From NCBI RefSeq assembly GCF_038719015.1, contig NZ_CP152276.1, positions 320,001 to 384,000 of the forward strand: a DNA stretch of 64,000 nt, written 5' to 3'. The number at the start of each line of letters is the position of its first letter. Position 1 is the first letter of the stretch. Origin of the DNA: Nguyenibacter vanlangensis (GTDB lineage: Bacteria > Pseudomonadota > Alphaproteobacteria > Acetobacterales > Acetobacteraceae). This document shows, piece after piece, positions 52,819 to 61,201 of the stretch. The translations under genes and the position numbers were made by a program. The notes below the pieces were generated by a model that was not told the origin of the DNA, did no database searches, and worked only from the letters and a program-made list of their open reading frames with translations.

Positions 52819-54746
52819 CCATGCCGGATGCGACCGATCCGCCCAGCGGCGTGACGGCGGATCGCGACGCCGTCGGCCGGCCCGACTGGTGGCGCGGGTG
52901 CCTTGTCGTCCTGCTGGTGCTCGTCCTGTGGGGCGCGGCCCGTCCCTATGGCGGGATCATAGGGGATGCGCGGCTCTATACCCTGCAAGCCCTCAGCCAC
53001 ATAATGCCCGGGCGATTCAATGATGATTTGTTCCTGCATTACGGGTCGCAGGACCGGTTTTCGGCTTTTTCTTATCTCTACAGTCCTTTTCTGCATACGT
53101 TCGGTATCGGGTACGGCAGCCTGGCGTTCTGCCTGCTGGGGTGCCTGTTGTGGCTGGGCGGGGTGGCCACGCTTGCGACGGGCCTGTTCCGCGATCGCGC
53201 CGTCGCGATACCCGCCATCGTGACGGCGGTCGCCATCCAGTTCGGCGGCGGAACGTTGGTCCGCCCGGGCGAGCCGATCCTGACCCCCCGCCTGTTTGCC
53301 GAAGCCGTCAGCCTGTTTGCCCTGGGGGCGATGCTGCGTGGCCGCAACGGTCTGGCCGCCCTGCTTCTGCTCCTGTCGCTCGCGATTCATCCATTGATGA
53401 CATCTGGGGCGATTGCTGCGTTTTTCCTCTATCACGCCATGCGCCGTCCGGTTCTCTGGCTGGCGGGGGCGGGCGCGGCTTCGATCGTTATCGCCCTGGC
53501 CTTTTCGGGTGTCGAGCCCTTCGTCCGGCTGACGGTCCGGATGGACGGGGCATGGCTGGCCTCGGCCGGCACCCTGGACCCCCAGTGCTTCATCGCGGAA
53601 TGGGGGGCGACCTACTGGCTTCCGCTCGTCGGCAGCTTCGCGCTCCTGCTTGCCGCGATGCGCTATGCCCAGCGCCGGGAACGGCGTTTTCTGGCTGCGA
53701 CCGCCATGGCCGCGCTGGGCGGGATCGCGCTGACAGCGTTGGGTGGGGACCTGCTGCATAATGTGCTGATCATCGATATCCAGGCATGGCGCGCCCTATG
53801 GCTGCTGAATCTTGTCGTCTATCTGCTCGGCGGCATGCTCTGGGCACGCGTGATCAGGGCGCGCTGGGCGAATCCGACCGGCGTTCCGGCGGTGCTGGGC
53901 TTCACATACGGGTTGCTGATCCTTGCGAGCTTCGCTCCGGCCGCCGGGTTTGCCGCGGCCCCCATGGCGATCCTCGCCTGCCTGTTATCGTTTTACGAGC
54001 ATCGTTATTGCCGTCCGGTTTCCGGCCTTTGCCGCATATTGGCGCGGCTGGTCGTCGCCTGTTGTCTCGCCTTCGCGCTGCTTGGCCTCCATTATGTCGT
54101 TCGCACGCAGGACCCGTTCTGGCGTCCGTTGTACGGTATCGGACTGGCGACGCCGGCACTCTGGGGCCTGTGGCGACTGCGCGGGGAATCGGCGCCCCGC
54201 CGGAGCCGGATCGGCGTGACCGTGCTGGCAGGCATATTGGCGCCGCTGACCGTGACGAACTGGGATCAATCGACGCCCTGGCAGCACTTCATCGACAAGG
54301 GCCAGGCTCCTCCGGCACTGACGCGCCTCCTCCCGCCGGAGGGCCCGGTCTATTGGGATGGCGACGTCACCGTTCCCTGGCTGGTGTTGCGGCGCAGCAG
54401 CTATTTTTCATGCGAACAAGGGGCCGGAATTCTCTTTTCCCGCGCGACCGCCGCGGCGTTTCGGCAGCGTTTCGATACGCTCAGCCGCCTCCACACGCTG
54501 GATTTCGACCTGCCGCCCTATTGCACCCTCGGCAAGGACCAACGCGTCCTGCCGCTCCGCCGGGCCGACCTCGCGACGGTCTGCGCGGCGTCACCCGGCC
54601 TTTCGGCCCTGATCGTGACGCGCCAGGCGATCGACGATCCCGGCGCCGCATGGACGCCCCCCGTGCCGTTCCCATGGGCGAACGAGCAGGGGCGAAAAAT
54701 CAGCGTCGCGCGGTTTTTCATCTATCGTTGCGACGCATTGCGATAA
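52815..54746 (+). CDS. large polytopic membrane protein, possible GT-C-type transferase
   Basis: A 643-residue protein with roughly 11-13 membrane segments up to residue ~480 and a ~160-residue soluble C-terminal tail. An early luminal loop contains YGGIIGDARLYTLQALSHIM with an Asp after TM1, the place where GT-C glycosyltransferases carry a catalytic Asp, and PFLHTFGIGYGSLAFCLLG follows. No specific family was recognised. The C-terminal tail (PEGPVYWDGDVTVPWLVLRR, SYFSCEQGAGILFSR) resembles the periplasmic tails of such proteins. Start coupled to the flavoprotein stop. Confidence 0.75.
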   Translation: MTMPDATDPPSGVTADRDAVGRPDWWRGCLVVLLVLVLWGAARPYGGIIGDARLYTLQALSHIMPGRFNDDLFLHYGSQDRFSAFSYLYSPFLHTFGIGYGSLAFCLLGCLLWLGGVATLATGLFRDRAVAIPAIVTAVAIQFGGGTLVRPGEPILTPRLFAEAVSLFALGAMLRGRNGLAALLLLLSLAIHPLMTSGAIAAFFLYHAMRRPVLWLAGAGAASIVIALAFSGVEPFVRLTVRMDGAWLASAGTLDPQCFIAEWGATYWLPLVGSFALLLAAMRYAQRRERRFLAATAMAALGGIALTALGGDLLHNVLIIDIQAWRALWLLNLVVYLLGGMLWARVIRARWANPTGVPAVLGFTYGLLILASFAPAAGFAAAPMAILACLLSFYEHRYCRPVSGLCRILARLVVACCLAFALLGLHYVVRTQDPFWRPLYGIGLATPALWGLWRLRGESAPRRSRIGVTVLAGILAPLTVTNWDQSTPWQHFIDKGQAPPALTRLLPPEGPVYWDGDVTVPWLVLRRSSYFSCEQGAGILFSRATAAAFRQRFDTLSRLHTLDFDLPPYCTLGKDQRVLPLRRADLATVCAASPGLSALIVTRQAIDDPGAAWTPPVPFPWANEQGRKISVARFFIYRCDALR

Positions 54747-54779
54747 TGGCGCGCTGATCACAACACCCTCCAGGGGGCC

Positions 54780-55922
54780 TTACCGGCGGGCGAGGGGGCC
54801 GAGCGAGGCCCGCACGCCGAATTCCCCAGGCAGCGCGCCATGAGGAAACAGGATATTGACGTGCCCCATCTTGCGGCCGGGCCGGGCCGCGTCCTTGCCG
54901 TAAAGATGCGGCAGCAGGCCCGGGGTCGCGACGATGTCGGGCCATAACGCCATGTCGTCCGGACCGACCAGGTTTTTCATCGCCGCGTCGGAATGGCGGA
55001 TCGCGGGCGGCAAGGGCAGGCCGGTCACGGCACGGACATGCATCGCGAACTGGTCGACCGGACAGGCATCCATCGTCCAATGGCCGGAATTGTGCGGGCG
55101 CGGGGCGATCTCGTTCACCAGCACCGTGCCATCGCGGTCCACGAACATCTCGACCCCCAGCAGGCCCACCAGATCCAGCGCGGTGGCAACCTGGACCGCG
55201 ATCGCGCGCGCCTGTGCCGCTACGGCTTCGGGCACGCGCGCGGGGGCCAGGCTGAGATCCAGGATTCCGTCGCGGTGGCGGTTTTCGGTCACGTCGAACG
55301 TCACGACGCCGCCATCCAGGCCCCGCGCGACCATCACGCTGATTTCGCAGGCGAAGTCGATCATCGCCTCGCCGACCAGCGGATGCGGGGCGAGTGCCGC
55401 GAAGGCAGGGTGTGCGTCGTCGGCAGCCTGCACCCGGCATTGCCCCTTGCCGTCATAACCCAGCCGGGTGGTCTTCAGGATGAAGGGCAGGCCCAGCACG
55501 CCGATGGCCGTATCCAGGTCGCCCGCGTCATGGATCTCCGCCCAGGGGGCCACGGGAATCCCCGCGTCCGTCAGGAAACGCTTTTCGGCGATCCGGTCCT
55601 GGCTGATGCGCAGAATATCGCCCGACGGACGCACCGGCCGCAGTTCCGCCAGCAATTCCAGCCCGTCGGCGCTGACATTCTCGAACTCGAACGTCACCAC
55701 GTCCACCGCCGCGGCGAAGCGGCGCAACGTATCGGCATCGTCATAGGCGCCGACCGTCACCGCATGGGCCACCTGGGCGGCTGGCCCCCGTGGTTCGTCG
55801 GTCAGGATATGGGCACGGAATCCCAGCCGTGCGGCAGCTATTGCCGACATGCGGCCCAACTGGCCGCCGCCGACGATTCCCAGCACGGAATTGGGGGGTA
55901 GGGCACCGGCGGGCAGGGTCAT
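54780..55922 (-). CDS. purK: 5-(carboxyamino)imidazole ribonucleotide synthase PurK
   Basis: A 380-residue ATP-grasp enzyme of purine synthesis that makes N5-CAIR from AIR, bicarbonate and ATP. Signatures: [20 protein letters not shown] (N-term), [35 protein letters not shown] (ATP-binding), [43 protein letters not shown] 55922 overlaps the purE stop and gives the family start. The purE-purK order and coupling are standard. Confidence 0.96.
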   Translation of the reverse strand: MTLPAGALPPNSVLGIVGGGQLGRMSAIAAARLGFRAHILTDEPRGPAAQVAHAVTVGAYDDADTLRRFAAAVDVVTFEFENVSADGLELLAELRPVRPSGDILRISQDRIAEKRFLTDAGIPVAPWAEIHDAGDLDTAIGVLGLPFILKTTRLGYDGKGQCRVQAADDAHPAFAALAPHPLVGEAMIDFACEISVMVARGLDGGVVTFDVTENRHRDGILDLSLAPARVPEAVAAQARAIAVQVATALDLVGLLGVEMFVDRDGTVLVNEIAPRPHNSGHWTMDACPVDQFAMHVRAVTGLPLPPAIRHSDAAMKNLVGPDDMALWPDIVATPGLLPHLYGKDAARPGRKMGHVNILFPHGALPGEFGVRASLGPLARR

Positions 55923-56461
55923 CGGATCGGCGCCTCGGCCACCGACCGGGTCTGCTCCGCCCGCCATGCGGCCAGCCGGGCGGACAAGGCCGCATCGCCC
56001 AGAGCCAGGATCGATGTCGCCATCAGCGCCGCATTGGTCGCCCCGGCCTTGCCGATCGCCAGCGTGCCGACCGGCACGCCGCCGGGCATCTGGACGATGG
56101 ACAGCAGGCTGTCCATGCCCTTCAGCGCATGGGATTCCACCGGTACGCCCAGGACCGGCAGCAGCGTCCAGGCCGCGCACATGCCGGGTAGATGCGCGGC
56201 CCCCCCGGCGCCGGCGATGATGACGGACAGGCCGCGTCCCGCGGCGCCCCGCGCATAGTCGGCCAGCCGGTCGGGCGTGCGATGGGCCGAGACGATGCGG
56301 ACCTCATGCGCGACATCCAGCGCTTCGAGCACCGTCGCCGCGTGGCGCATGGTCTCCCAGTCGGACTGGCTGCCCATGATGATGCCCACGCGCACGGCCA
56401 GGGCCGCGGAGGCGGGCTCGGATGGAGCCTGGGATTCAGGGGGAGGAGACATGTCGCTCAC
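55919..56461 (-). CDS. purE: N5-CAIR mutase PurE (class I)
   Basis: A 180-residue class I Pur[61 protein letters not shown] and [20 protein letters not shown] are the active-site blocks, including the catalytic His in SAHRTP. Converts N5-CAIR to CAIR. The N-terminal ~22 residues are a Pro/Ser/Ala-rich extension. First gene of the purEK unit. Confidence 0.96.
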   Translation of the reverse strand: MSDMSPPPESQAPSEPASAALAVRVGIIMGSQSDWETMRHAATVLEALDVAHEVRIVSAHRTPDRLADYARGAAGRGLSVIIAGAGGAAHLPGMCAAWTLLPVLGVPVESHALKGMDSLLSIVQMPGGVPVGTLAIGKAGATNAALMATSILALGDAALSARLAAWRAEQTRSVAEAPIR

Positions 56462-56491
56462 ACGGCAGGCTTTCGGCGGAATGGGTTCGGA

Positions 56492-56692
56492 TCAGGCGAT
56501 GCTGTCGGGGATCAGGCGGCTCTCCAGCCAGGCGATCTCATCCTTCAGCAGCAGCTTGCGTTTCTTCAGGCGCTGAAGCTGGAGCTGGTCCATCGGATGC
56601 TGCGCCAGGCGGTTGATGACGGTATCAAGGTCGCGGTGCTCGCTGCGCAATTCGTGCAGTTTCCGCAGCATGGTGTCCCGGTCTGTCAGCAT
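56492..56692 (-). CDS. DUF465/YdcH-family small protein
   Basis: A 66-residue two-helix protein (LRKLHELRSEHRDLDTVINR, LQLQRLKKRKLLLKDEIAWL), typical of DUF465: a short helical hairpin with conserved H-x2-L-D and LKK-x-KL-x2-KDEI. Function unknown. It lies 30 bases upstream of purE on the same strand. Confidence 0.87.
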   Translation of the reverse strand: MLTDRDTMLRKLHELRSEHRDLDTVINRLAQHPMDQLQLQRLKKRKLLLKDEIAWLESRLIPDSIA

Positions 56693-56851
56693 GGGGTCCG
56701 TCTAGCATGTGATCGCCAGGGCATTCTATCGATTCCCCGCCGGATGGCGAGATGCATGACCACCTCGCCAAGTCCTGCAAACATAGCATGTGCGGCCGCG
56801 GATCGTCGGGCTTAGTGTGCCTAAATCGTCTTTTCAGGCACCGGAGGCCTC

Positions 56852-57022
56852 ATGTCCCACGAAGCCAGGATTCACAGTCTGCGACTGCGTCATGCCCGCC
56901 TCGACGACCGGATTTACGATGAAGACCGGCGGCCTTCCCCCAACAGTAGCGTGCTGCGCCGGCTGAAGCTGGAGAAGCTGCGCATCAAGGAAGAGATCGA
57001 ACGCCTGTCCCGCCCGGCTTGA
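56852..57022 (+). CDS. second DUF465/YdcH-like small protein
   Basis: A 56-residue helical protein starting MSHEARIHSLRLRHARLDDR and including SSVLRRLKLEKLRIKEEIER, the same H-x2-LD and LK-x-EKL-x-IKEEI pattern as DUF465. GGAGG at 56843-56847 is well placed before the ATG. It is divergent from the other DUF465 gene 160 bases away. Function unknown. Confidence 0.8.
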   Translation: MSHEARIHSLRLRHARLDDRIYDEDRRPSPNSSVLRRLKLEKLRIKEEIERLSRPA

Positions 57023-57120
57023 CATCCACGCTTGGAATTCCAGCCTGAAATCCACAGGATTTCAGGCCAGGAAACGCGCGGGATCTCAAGCCGCCAGCGA
57101 TCAGGTGACTGGGGATCAGG

Positions 57121-57699
57121 TCAGGCGACGTCTTCGTCGATCTCAAGCGGCGCGGGAACGGCGTGGCCTTCGCGGGCCAGGCGTTCGTTGGCGGCCTGGA
57201 TCATGGCATTCAGGTCCGTCTGGCTGCACAGGCCCAGAATGACCGGATCACGCGGCTTGATGTTCGCGCTGTTCCAATGCTGCCGGTCGCGCACCTTGGC
57301 GATGGTGTCCTTGGTGGTGCCCAGCAGCTTGACGATCTGCTGTTCCGACAATTGCGGAAAATTGCGCAGGATGAAGGCGATGGCGTCCGGCCGGTCATTG
57401 CGCTTGGCGACGGGGGTATAGCGCGCGCCCTTCGAGCGGCGATGGATCGGGTTGGAGGACGCCATCAGCTTCAGCCGCTTCTCGGGATCGGCCTCGCAAC
57501 GGACGATGTCTTCCTGCCGCAACTGATGATTGGCGACGGGGTCATAGCCCACGATACCCTGCGCGACTTCGCCATCGGCGATCGCCTGGACTTCCAGCGG
57601 ATGCATGCCGCAGAATTCCGCGATCTGGGTGAAGGTCAGCGCCGTCTTCTCGATCAGCCACACGGCTGTGGCCTTCGGCATCAGGGGCAGTGCATTCAT
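57121..57699 (-). CDS. DUF1013 family protein
   Basis: A 192-residue soluble protein conserved in alphaproteobacteria: MPKATAVWLIEKTALTFTQI, AEFCGMHPLEVQAIADGEVA, RNDRPDAIAFILRNFPQLSE, LLGTTKDTIAKVRDRQHWNS. The two helix-turn-helix-like segments (FTQIAEFCGMHPLEVQAIA and EQQIVKLLGTTKDTIAKV) suggest DNA binding, and the family is listed as cell-cycle or transcription related. ATG 57699 gives the family start. Role not established. Confidence 0.88.
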   Translation of the reverse strand: MNALPLMPKATAVWLIEKTALTFTQIAEFCGMHPLEVQAIADGEVAQGIVGYDPVANHQLRQEDIVRCEADPEKRLKLMASSNPIHRRSKGARYTPVAKRNDRPDAIAFILRNFPQLSEQQIVKLLGTTKDTIAKVRDRQHWNSANIKPRDPVILGLCSQTDLNAMIQAANERLAREGHAVPAPLEIDEDVA

Positions 57700-57880
57700 T
57701 ATGACGGGTCCTAGCTCGGCAATGGGTGGCGCCACGCAGGCCCTCCTCCCATTCCGGCACCCCTTGCCGGGGCGCCATTTGCGTGCCTGCGGACGCGCAA
57801 AGACTTGGGCAAGGATATGGGCCCGGCCAGGGGGCGCGGTCAAGGGCTGATGGCGCGGTCAGGCGGTAAAAATCGGGCAG

Positions 57881-57912
57881 AAAAAAGGGGCCGGACCCTG
57901 GGCCCGACCCCT
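57881..57912 (-). terminator. terminator of the Hsp20 gene
   Basis: On the minus strand GGGGTCGGGCC pairs with GGTCCGGCCCC (two G-T pairs) and is followed by TTTTTT, a rho-independent terminator 58 bases after the Hsp20 stop. Confidence 0.8.
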
Positions 57913-57969
57913 CTGATATCGTTCACGGGCATCGCCCATGGGCCCGAGTATGGGTCCGAGACGGGCCTG

Positions 57970-58548
57970 TTACGCGGCGTGGCCCGACGATGGCACGCCG
58001 CCGTCATTCGCCGCTGGCGCCTCGGCCTGATGTTCTGGGGCCTGATGCTCTGGCGCCAAGGATTCAGCCGCCACGGATTCGGACGCCGGGGGCTCGGATA
58101 TCGCCGGCTGCGGCGCGGTCCCCCGCGCCACGCTGGATGTGACCGGGATACGCCGCGGCTTCAGCGCCTCGGGTACCACGCGCCTGACGGCGATGCGCAG
58201 CAATCCGTTCGTCAGATCCGCGCTTTCGACCAGGATCTGGTCGGCCAGAACGAAGCGCCGCTCGAACGCACGGTTCGCGATGCCGCGATGCAGCCATTCC
58301 CCGGCGGATGAAGCGGCCGCGACACGCCCGGCCACGATCAGCATGTTGTCCTGCACGGTCAGGTCGATATCGTCCGGGCCGAACCCGGCTACCGCCATCG
58401 TCAGCACATAGCTGTCATCGCCCAGCCGTTCGATGTTATAGGGTGGATAGGACGACGCTGCCGGGTTCTGCGCGGCATTGTCCACAAGGCGCGCAAGCCG
58501 GTCGAAGCCGATGGCCGTCCGGAACAGGGGCGCGAAATCATACGTCAT
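57970..58548 (-). CDS. small heat-shock protein, Hsp20 family
   Basis: A 192-residue chaperone: MTYDFAPLFRTAIGFDRLAR at the N-terminus (IbpA-like), alpha-crystallin domain ~40-130 (YPPYNIERLGDDSYVLTMAV, AGFGPDDIDLTVQDNMLIVA, RAFERRFVLAD, NGLLRIAVRR with the conserved GLL motif), then an unusually long Ala/Pro/Glu-rich tail with repeated EHQAPEHQAE-like units. Binds unfolded proteins under stress. GAGGAGG precedes the ATG. No sigma-32 promoter was firmly identified. Confidence 0.92.
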   Translation of the reverse strand: MTYDFAPLFRTAIGFDRLARLVDNAAQNPAASSYPPYNIERLGDDSYVLTMAVAGFGPDDIDLTVQDNMLIVAGRVAAASSAGEWLHRGIANRAFERRFVLADQILVESADLTNGLLRIAVRRVVPEALKPRRIPVTSSVARGTAPQPAISEPPASESVAAESLAPEHQAPEHQAEAPAANDGGVPSSGHAA

Positions 58549-58667
58549 GTCAACCTCCTCAACGGCAAGGTCCGGTATCAGCAGGCCGCCGATCGGTCCC
58601 TCGGCGAGCGGACCGCGGCCTGTCTGGCGGAAACCCGGATGGCGTTTCCGTAGCCCTGACGTGAGAA

Positions 58668-58697
58668 GCCCCGCCCCCCGTTTCAAGGGGGCGGGGC
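58668..58697. terminator. GC-rich hairpin between rpmE and hsp20
   Basis: GCCCCGCCCCC and GGGGGCGGGGC form an 11-base perfect stem around an 8-base loop, about 70 bases after the rpmE stop on the minus strand. No T tract. It is a likely end of the rpmE transcript. Confidence 0.5.
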
Positions 58698-58766
58698 CTG
58701 TCGGATGACTGACTGGCGAAAAACTGACCGGGGCGGTCCGTGCGAACGGGCCGCCCGCCTGCGGGG

Positions 58767-58997
58767 TCAGGCTTTGGTGCGGCGTCCCAGACCACCGAAT
58801 TTCTTGTTGAACTTCGCCACCTGGCCCCCGGTGTCCAGCATGCGCTGCACGCCCGTCCACGCCGGGTGCGATTTCGGGTCGATATCCAGGCGCAGGGTCG
58901 CGCCCGGCGTGCCGTAGCACGAGCGGGTCTTGTATTCGGTGCCGTCCGTCATGATGACGGTGATGTCGTGGTAGTCGGGGTGAATGCCGGATTTCAT
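58767..58997 (-). CDS. rpmE: 50S ribosomal protein L31
   Basis: A 76-residue L31: [20 protein letters not shown], then [20 protein letters not shown] and [20 protein letters not shown]. It is the zinc-free (C-minus) form, because the four Cys of zinc-binding L31 are absent. Single gene with its own promoter region. Confidence 0.96.
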   Translation of the reverse strand: MKSGIHPDYHDITVIMTDGTEYKTRSCYGTPGATLRLDIDPKSHPAWTGVQRMLDTGGQVAKFNKKFGGLGRRTKA

Positions 58998-59252
58998 CGT
59001 CAAACCTTCATGTTGGGCCCGCCGATGCCGACCGGGGGCGTATCCGGTGGGCGTATAGACGAGCCCCGGCGCAGGATCAACGCCTATTCCGTGCCAGTTC
59101 TGTGCCGGATTCCGTGCCGGGGGCGGGGGCAGGCAGTGCGGCAATCACGCCACGCCGTGCGGCAGGGTTGCGGCCCGGATGGATTTCCTGTTTTCCGGCG
59201 GCCGGACGGATTGCTATTAACTCTCTGTCAGGTGGAGCAAAAAGGAGAAACC

Positions 59253-59717
59253 ATGGCAAGCAAGGCCCCCTCCATCCACGCTCCGGGATGGGTTTCCGAA
59301 TTCAAGGCGTTCCTGATGCGCGGGAACGTCGTCGATCTGGCGGTCGGTATCATCATCGGCGCCGCCTTCACCGCCATCGTCAACAGCCTGGTCAAGGACG
59401 TATTCACGCCCCTCATCGGCCTGCTGATCGGCGGTATCGACTTCACCAACTTCTTCGTCACCTTGCGCGGGCCGCATCTGCCAACCTTGGCCGACGCGCA
59501 GAAGGCCGGTGCCGTGACCATCAATGTCGGCCTGTTCCTGAACGCGGTGATCCAGTTCGTGATCGTCGGTTTCGCGATCTTCTGGGTGGTCAAGCTGGTC
59601 AGCAAGCTGACCGCCAAGCCGGCCGAAGCCCCGGCCGAACCGCCCCCGCCGCCCCGCAGCGAAATCCTGCTGACGGAAATTCGCGACTTGCTGGCGACCA
59701 GGGGCGCGGCGCCGTAA
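59253..59717 (+). CDS. mscL: large-conductance mechanosensitive channel MscL
   Basis: A 154-residue inner-membrane channel that opens under osmotic downshock. TM1 [22 protein letters not shown]2 [20 protein letters not shown], periplasmic loop between them and a C-terminal helix ([16 protein letters not shown]) after a Pro-rich linker. AAGGAG lies 6 bases before the ATG. Confidence 0.96.
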   Translation: MASKAPSIHAPGWVSEFKAFLMRGNVVDLAVGIIIGAAFTAIVNSLVKDVFTPLIGLLIGGIDFTNFFVTLRGPHLPTLADAQKAGAVTINVGLFLNAVIQFVIVGFAIFWVVKLVSKLTAKPAEAPAEPPPPPRSEILLTEIRDLLATRGAAP

Positions 59718-59730
59718 ATCCCGGCCTTTC

Positions 59731-59782
59731 GCACCCGGGCCGGACCGCGCGGCATGCGCCGCGCGGTCCGGCCCGGGCGTGC
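59731..59782 (+). terminator. long perfect hairpin after mscL
   Basis: Two arms of 22-23 bases (GCACCCGGGCCGGACCGCGC... and its complement ending GGTCCGGCCCGGGCGTGC) with a ~5-base loop and one mismatch, starting 13 bases after the stop. It is probably the mscL terminator, though the downstream T content is low. Confidence 0.6.
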
Positions 59783-59836
59783 TTGTGATGCGCCCGCGCT
59801 TGCGGAGTGCCGGGGCTGGGCATTAGCATCGCGGCC

Positions 59837-60319
59837 ATGATGAACCGATGCCGCCCTTCGCGCACCTCGATCCGGCCGTCCGGGCGCGGCCTGGCGTGTT
59901 TTCTGGGCCTGGCGGGCTGCGTCATGGCCGCCGGATGCCAGGCGTCGCGGCCCGCGCCGGCGATCCAGCCGATGTCGGAACTGCCCCTGCCGCTGCAGGC
60001 CTATCTCAGCATCGATACCTATTTCATCGCCCAGGGCATGGTCAGCGGCCGCCTGGCCGATGGCGGCCTGATGCGCGACCAGGCCCGCGGCCTGGTGGCC
60101 GACACGCTCTATGCCCGCCATCTGGCGGCCGAGAACATGCTGCACCCGTCCGCCGATGGCCAGCACCATGTCCGGCAGGCGATCGAATCGATGCTGGCCT
60201 GCATCGGCCAGACCGACAGCGGATCGAAAGCCGCCTGCCTGCCGCCGGTCAGCGCGCCGGACGGGCGTCCCGCCGAAGCCGCTTCTCCCCCAGCAGAAGC
60301 AGCAGCGGCGCCGCGATAA
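59837..60319 (+). CDS. putative lipoprotein of unknown function
   Basis: A 160-residue protein: basic start, hydrophobic signal LACFLGLAGCVMAAGC with lipobox at Cys ~34, then helical sequence (PLPLQAYLSIDTYFIAQGMV, LVADTLYARHLAAENMLHPS) with two further Cys (LACIGQTDSG, AACLPPVS) and an Ala/Pro-rich tail. No family recognised. Its last 71 bases overlap the end of secF on the other strand. The tail is low-complexity and may be non-essential. ATG 59837 was chosen for the signal peptide. Confidence 0.7.
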   Translation: MMNRCRPSRTSIRPSGRGLACFLGLAGCVMAAGCQASRPAPAIQPMSELPLPLQAYLSIDTYFIAQGMVSGRLADGGLMRDQARGLVADTLYARHLAAENMLHPSADGQHHVRQAIESMLACIGQTDSGSKAACLPPVSAPDGRPAEAASPPAEAAAAPR

Positions 60320-61190
60320 AGATCGAGGACGAGGTCCCGACCACGATCCCGAACAGCATCACCCAGGCGAAGCCCGACAGGCTGGCCCCGAACAATGCCA
60401 GCGGCAGGGCGGCCAGAAACACCGTCGAGGACGTGCCCAGGGTGCGGCTCAGCGTCTCGTTGATCGACAGGTCGATCAGTTCGGCCAGGGGCATGGTGCG
60501 GTATTTGCGCAGGTTTTCGCGCACCCGGTCATAGACCACCACCTTGTCGTTGGTGGAATAGCCCAGGATCGTCAGGATCGCCGCGACCATGACCAGGTCG
60601 AATTCGAAATGCGTCAGCACCAGGAAGCCGATCGTCTTGGTCAGGTCCAGCACCAGGGTCACCACGGCGCTGACCGCGAACTCCCATTCGAAGCGAAACC
60701 AGATATAGGCCAGGATCATCAACAGGCTGACGCCCAGCGCCAGCATGCCGTTACGGAACAGCTCGGCCGAAACCGACGCGCCGACGGCATCGGCGCGCAG
60801 CACCTGCGCCCCGGGCAGGCTCGCCACGGCATGGCGCACGGAATCCACCAGGGCCTGGGTGCGGGCCTCGTGATCGGGGGCGTCGGCCGGCGGCGCATCC
60901 AGGCGGATCAGCACGTCGTCGGGCGCGCCGAAGGACTGGACGCCCGCCGCGTCGACATGCTGCGCGGCCAGCGCCGCGCGGATCTGCGCGAAATCGGCAG
61001 GGCCGTGCGTCCGGGTCTCGACCACGATGCCGCCACGGAAATCCAGCCCCAGGGTCAGGCCGGGATGCAGGAACAGGATCACCGATGCGATCGACAGCAC
61101 CGCCGACGTCGCCAGGCCGACGAACCGGCCGCGCATGAAATTGATCCGGGTGCCCTTGGGCACGAAGCGCAGGAGGGGACGTGAGAACAT
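60249..61190 (-). CDS. secF: protein translocase subunit SecF
   Basis: A 313-residue membrane protein with six membrane segments and a large periplasmic loop. Signatures: LTLGLDFRGGIVVETRTHGP, VGASVSAELFRNGMLALGVS, LTILGYSTNDKVVVYDRVRE and INETLSRTLGTSSTVFLAAL. With SecD it uses the proton gradient to aid export after SecYEG. It follows secD by 11 bases. Confidence 0.96.
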   Translation of the reverse strand: MFSRPLLRFVPKGTRINFMRGRFVGLATSAVLSIASVILFLHPGLTLGLDFRGGIVVETRTHGPADFAQIRAALAAQHVDAAGVQSFGAPDDVLIRLDAPPADAPDHEARTQALVDSVRHAVASLPGAQVLRADAVGASVSAELFRNGMLALGVSLLMILAYIWFRFEWEFAVSAVVTLVLDLTKTIGFLVLTHFEFDLVMVAAILTILGYSTNDKVVVYDRVRENLRKYRTMPLAELIDLSINETLSRTLGTSSTVFLAALPLALFGASLSGFAWVMLFGIVVGTSSSIFIAAPLLLLLGEKRLRRDARPAR

Positions 61191-61201
61191 GGCGATGCGC
61201 C

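Noticed and set aside
58549..58600. ROSE-type RNA thermometer upstream of hsp20
   Set aside because: The ribosome site could pair weakly with CCUU upstream, but the characteristic ROSE stem and UUGCU element are not clear.
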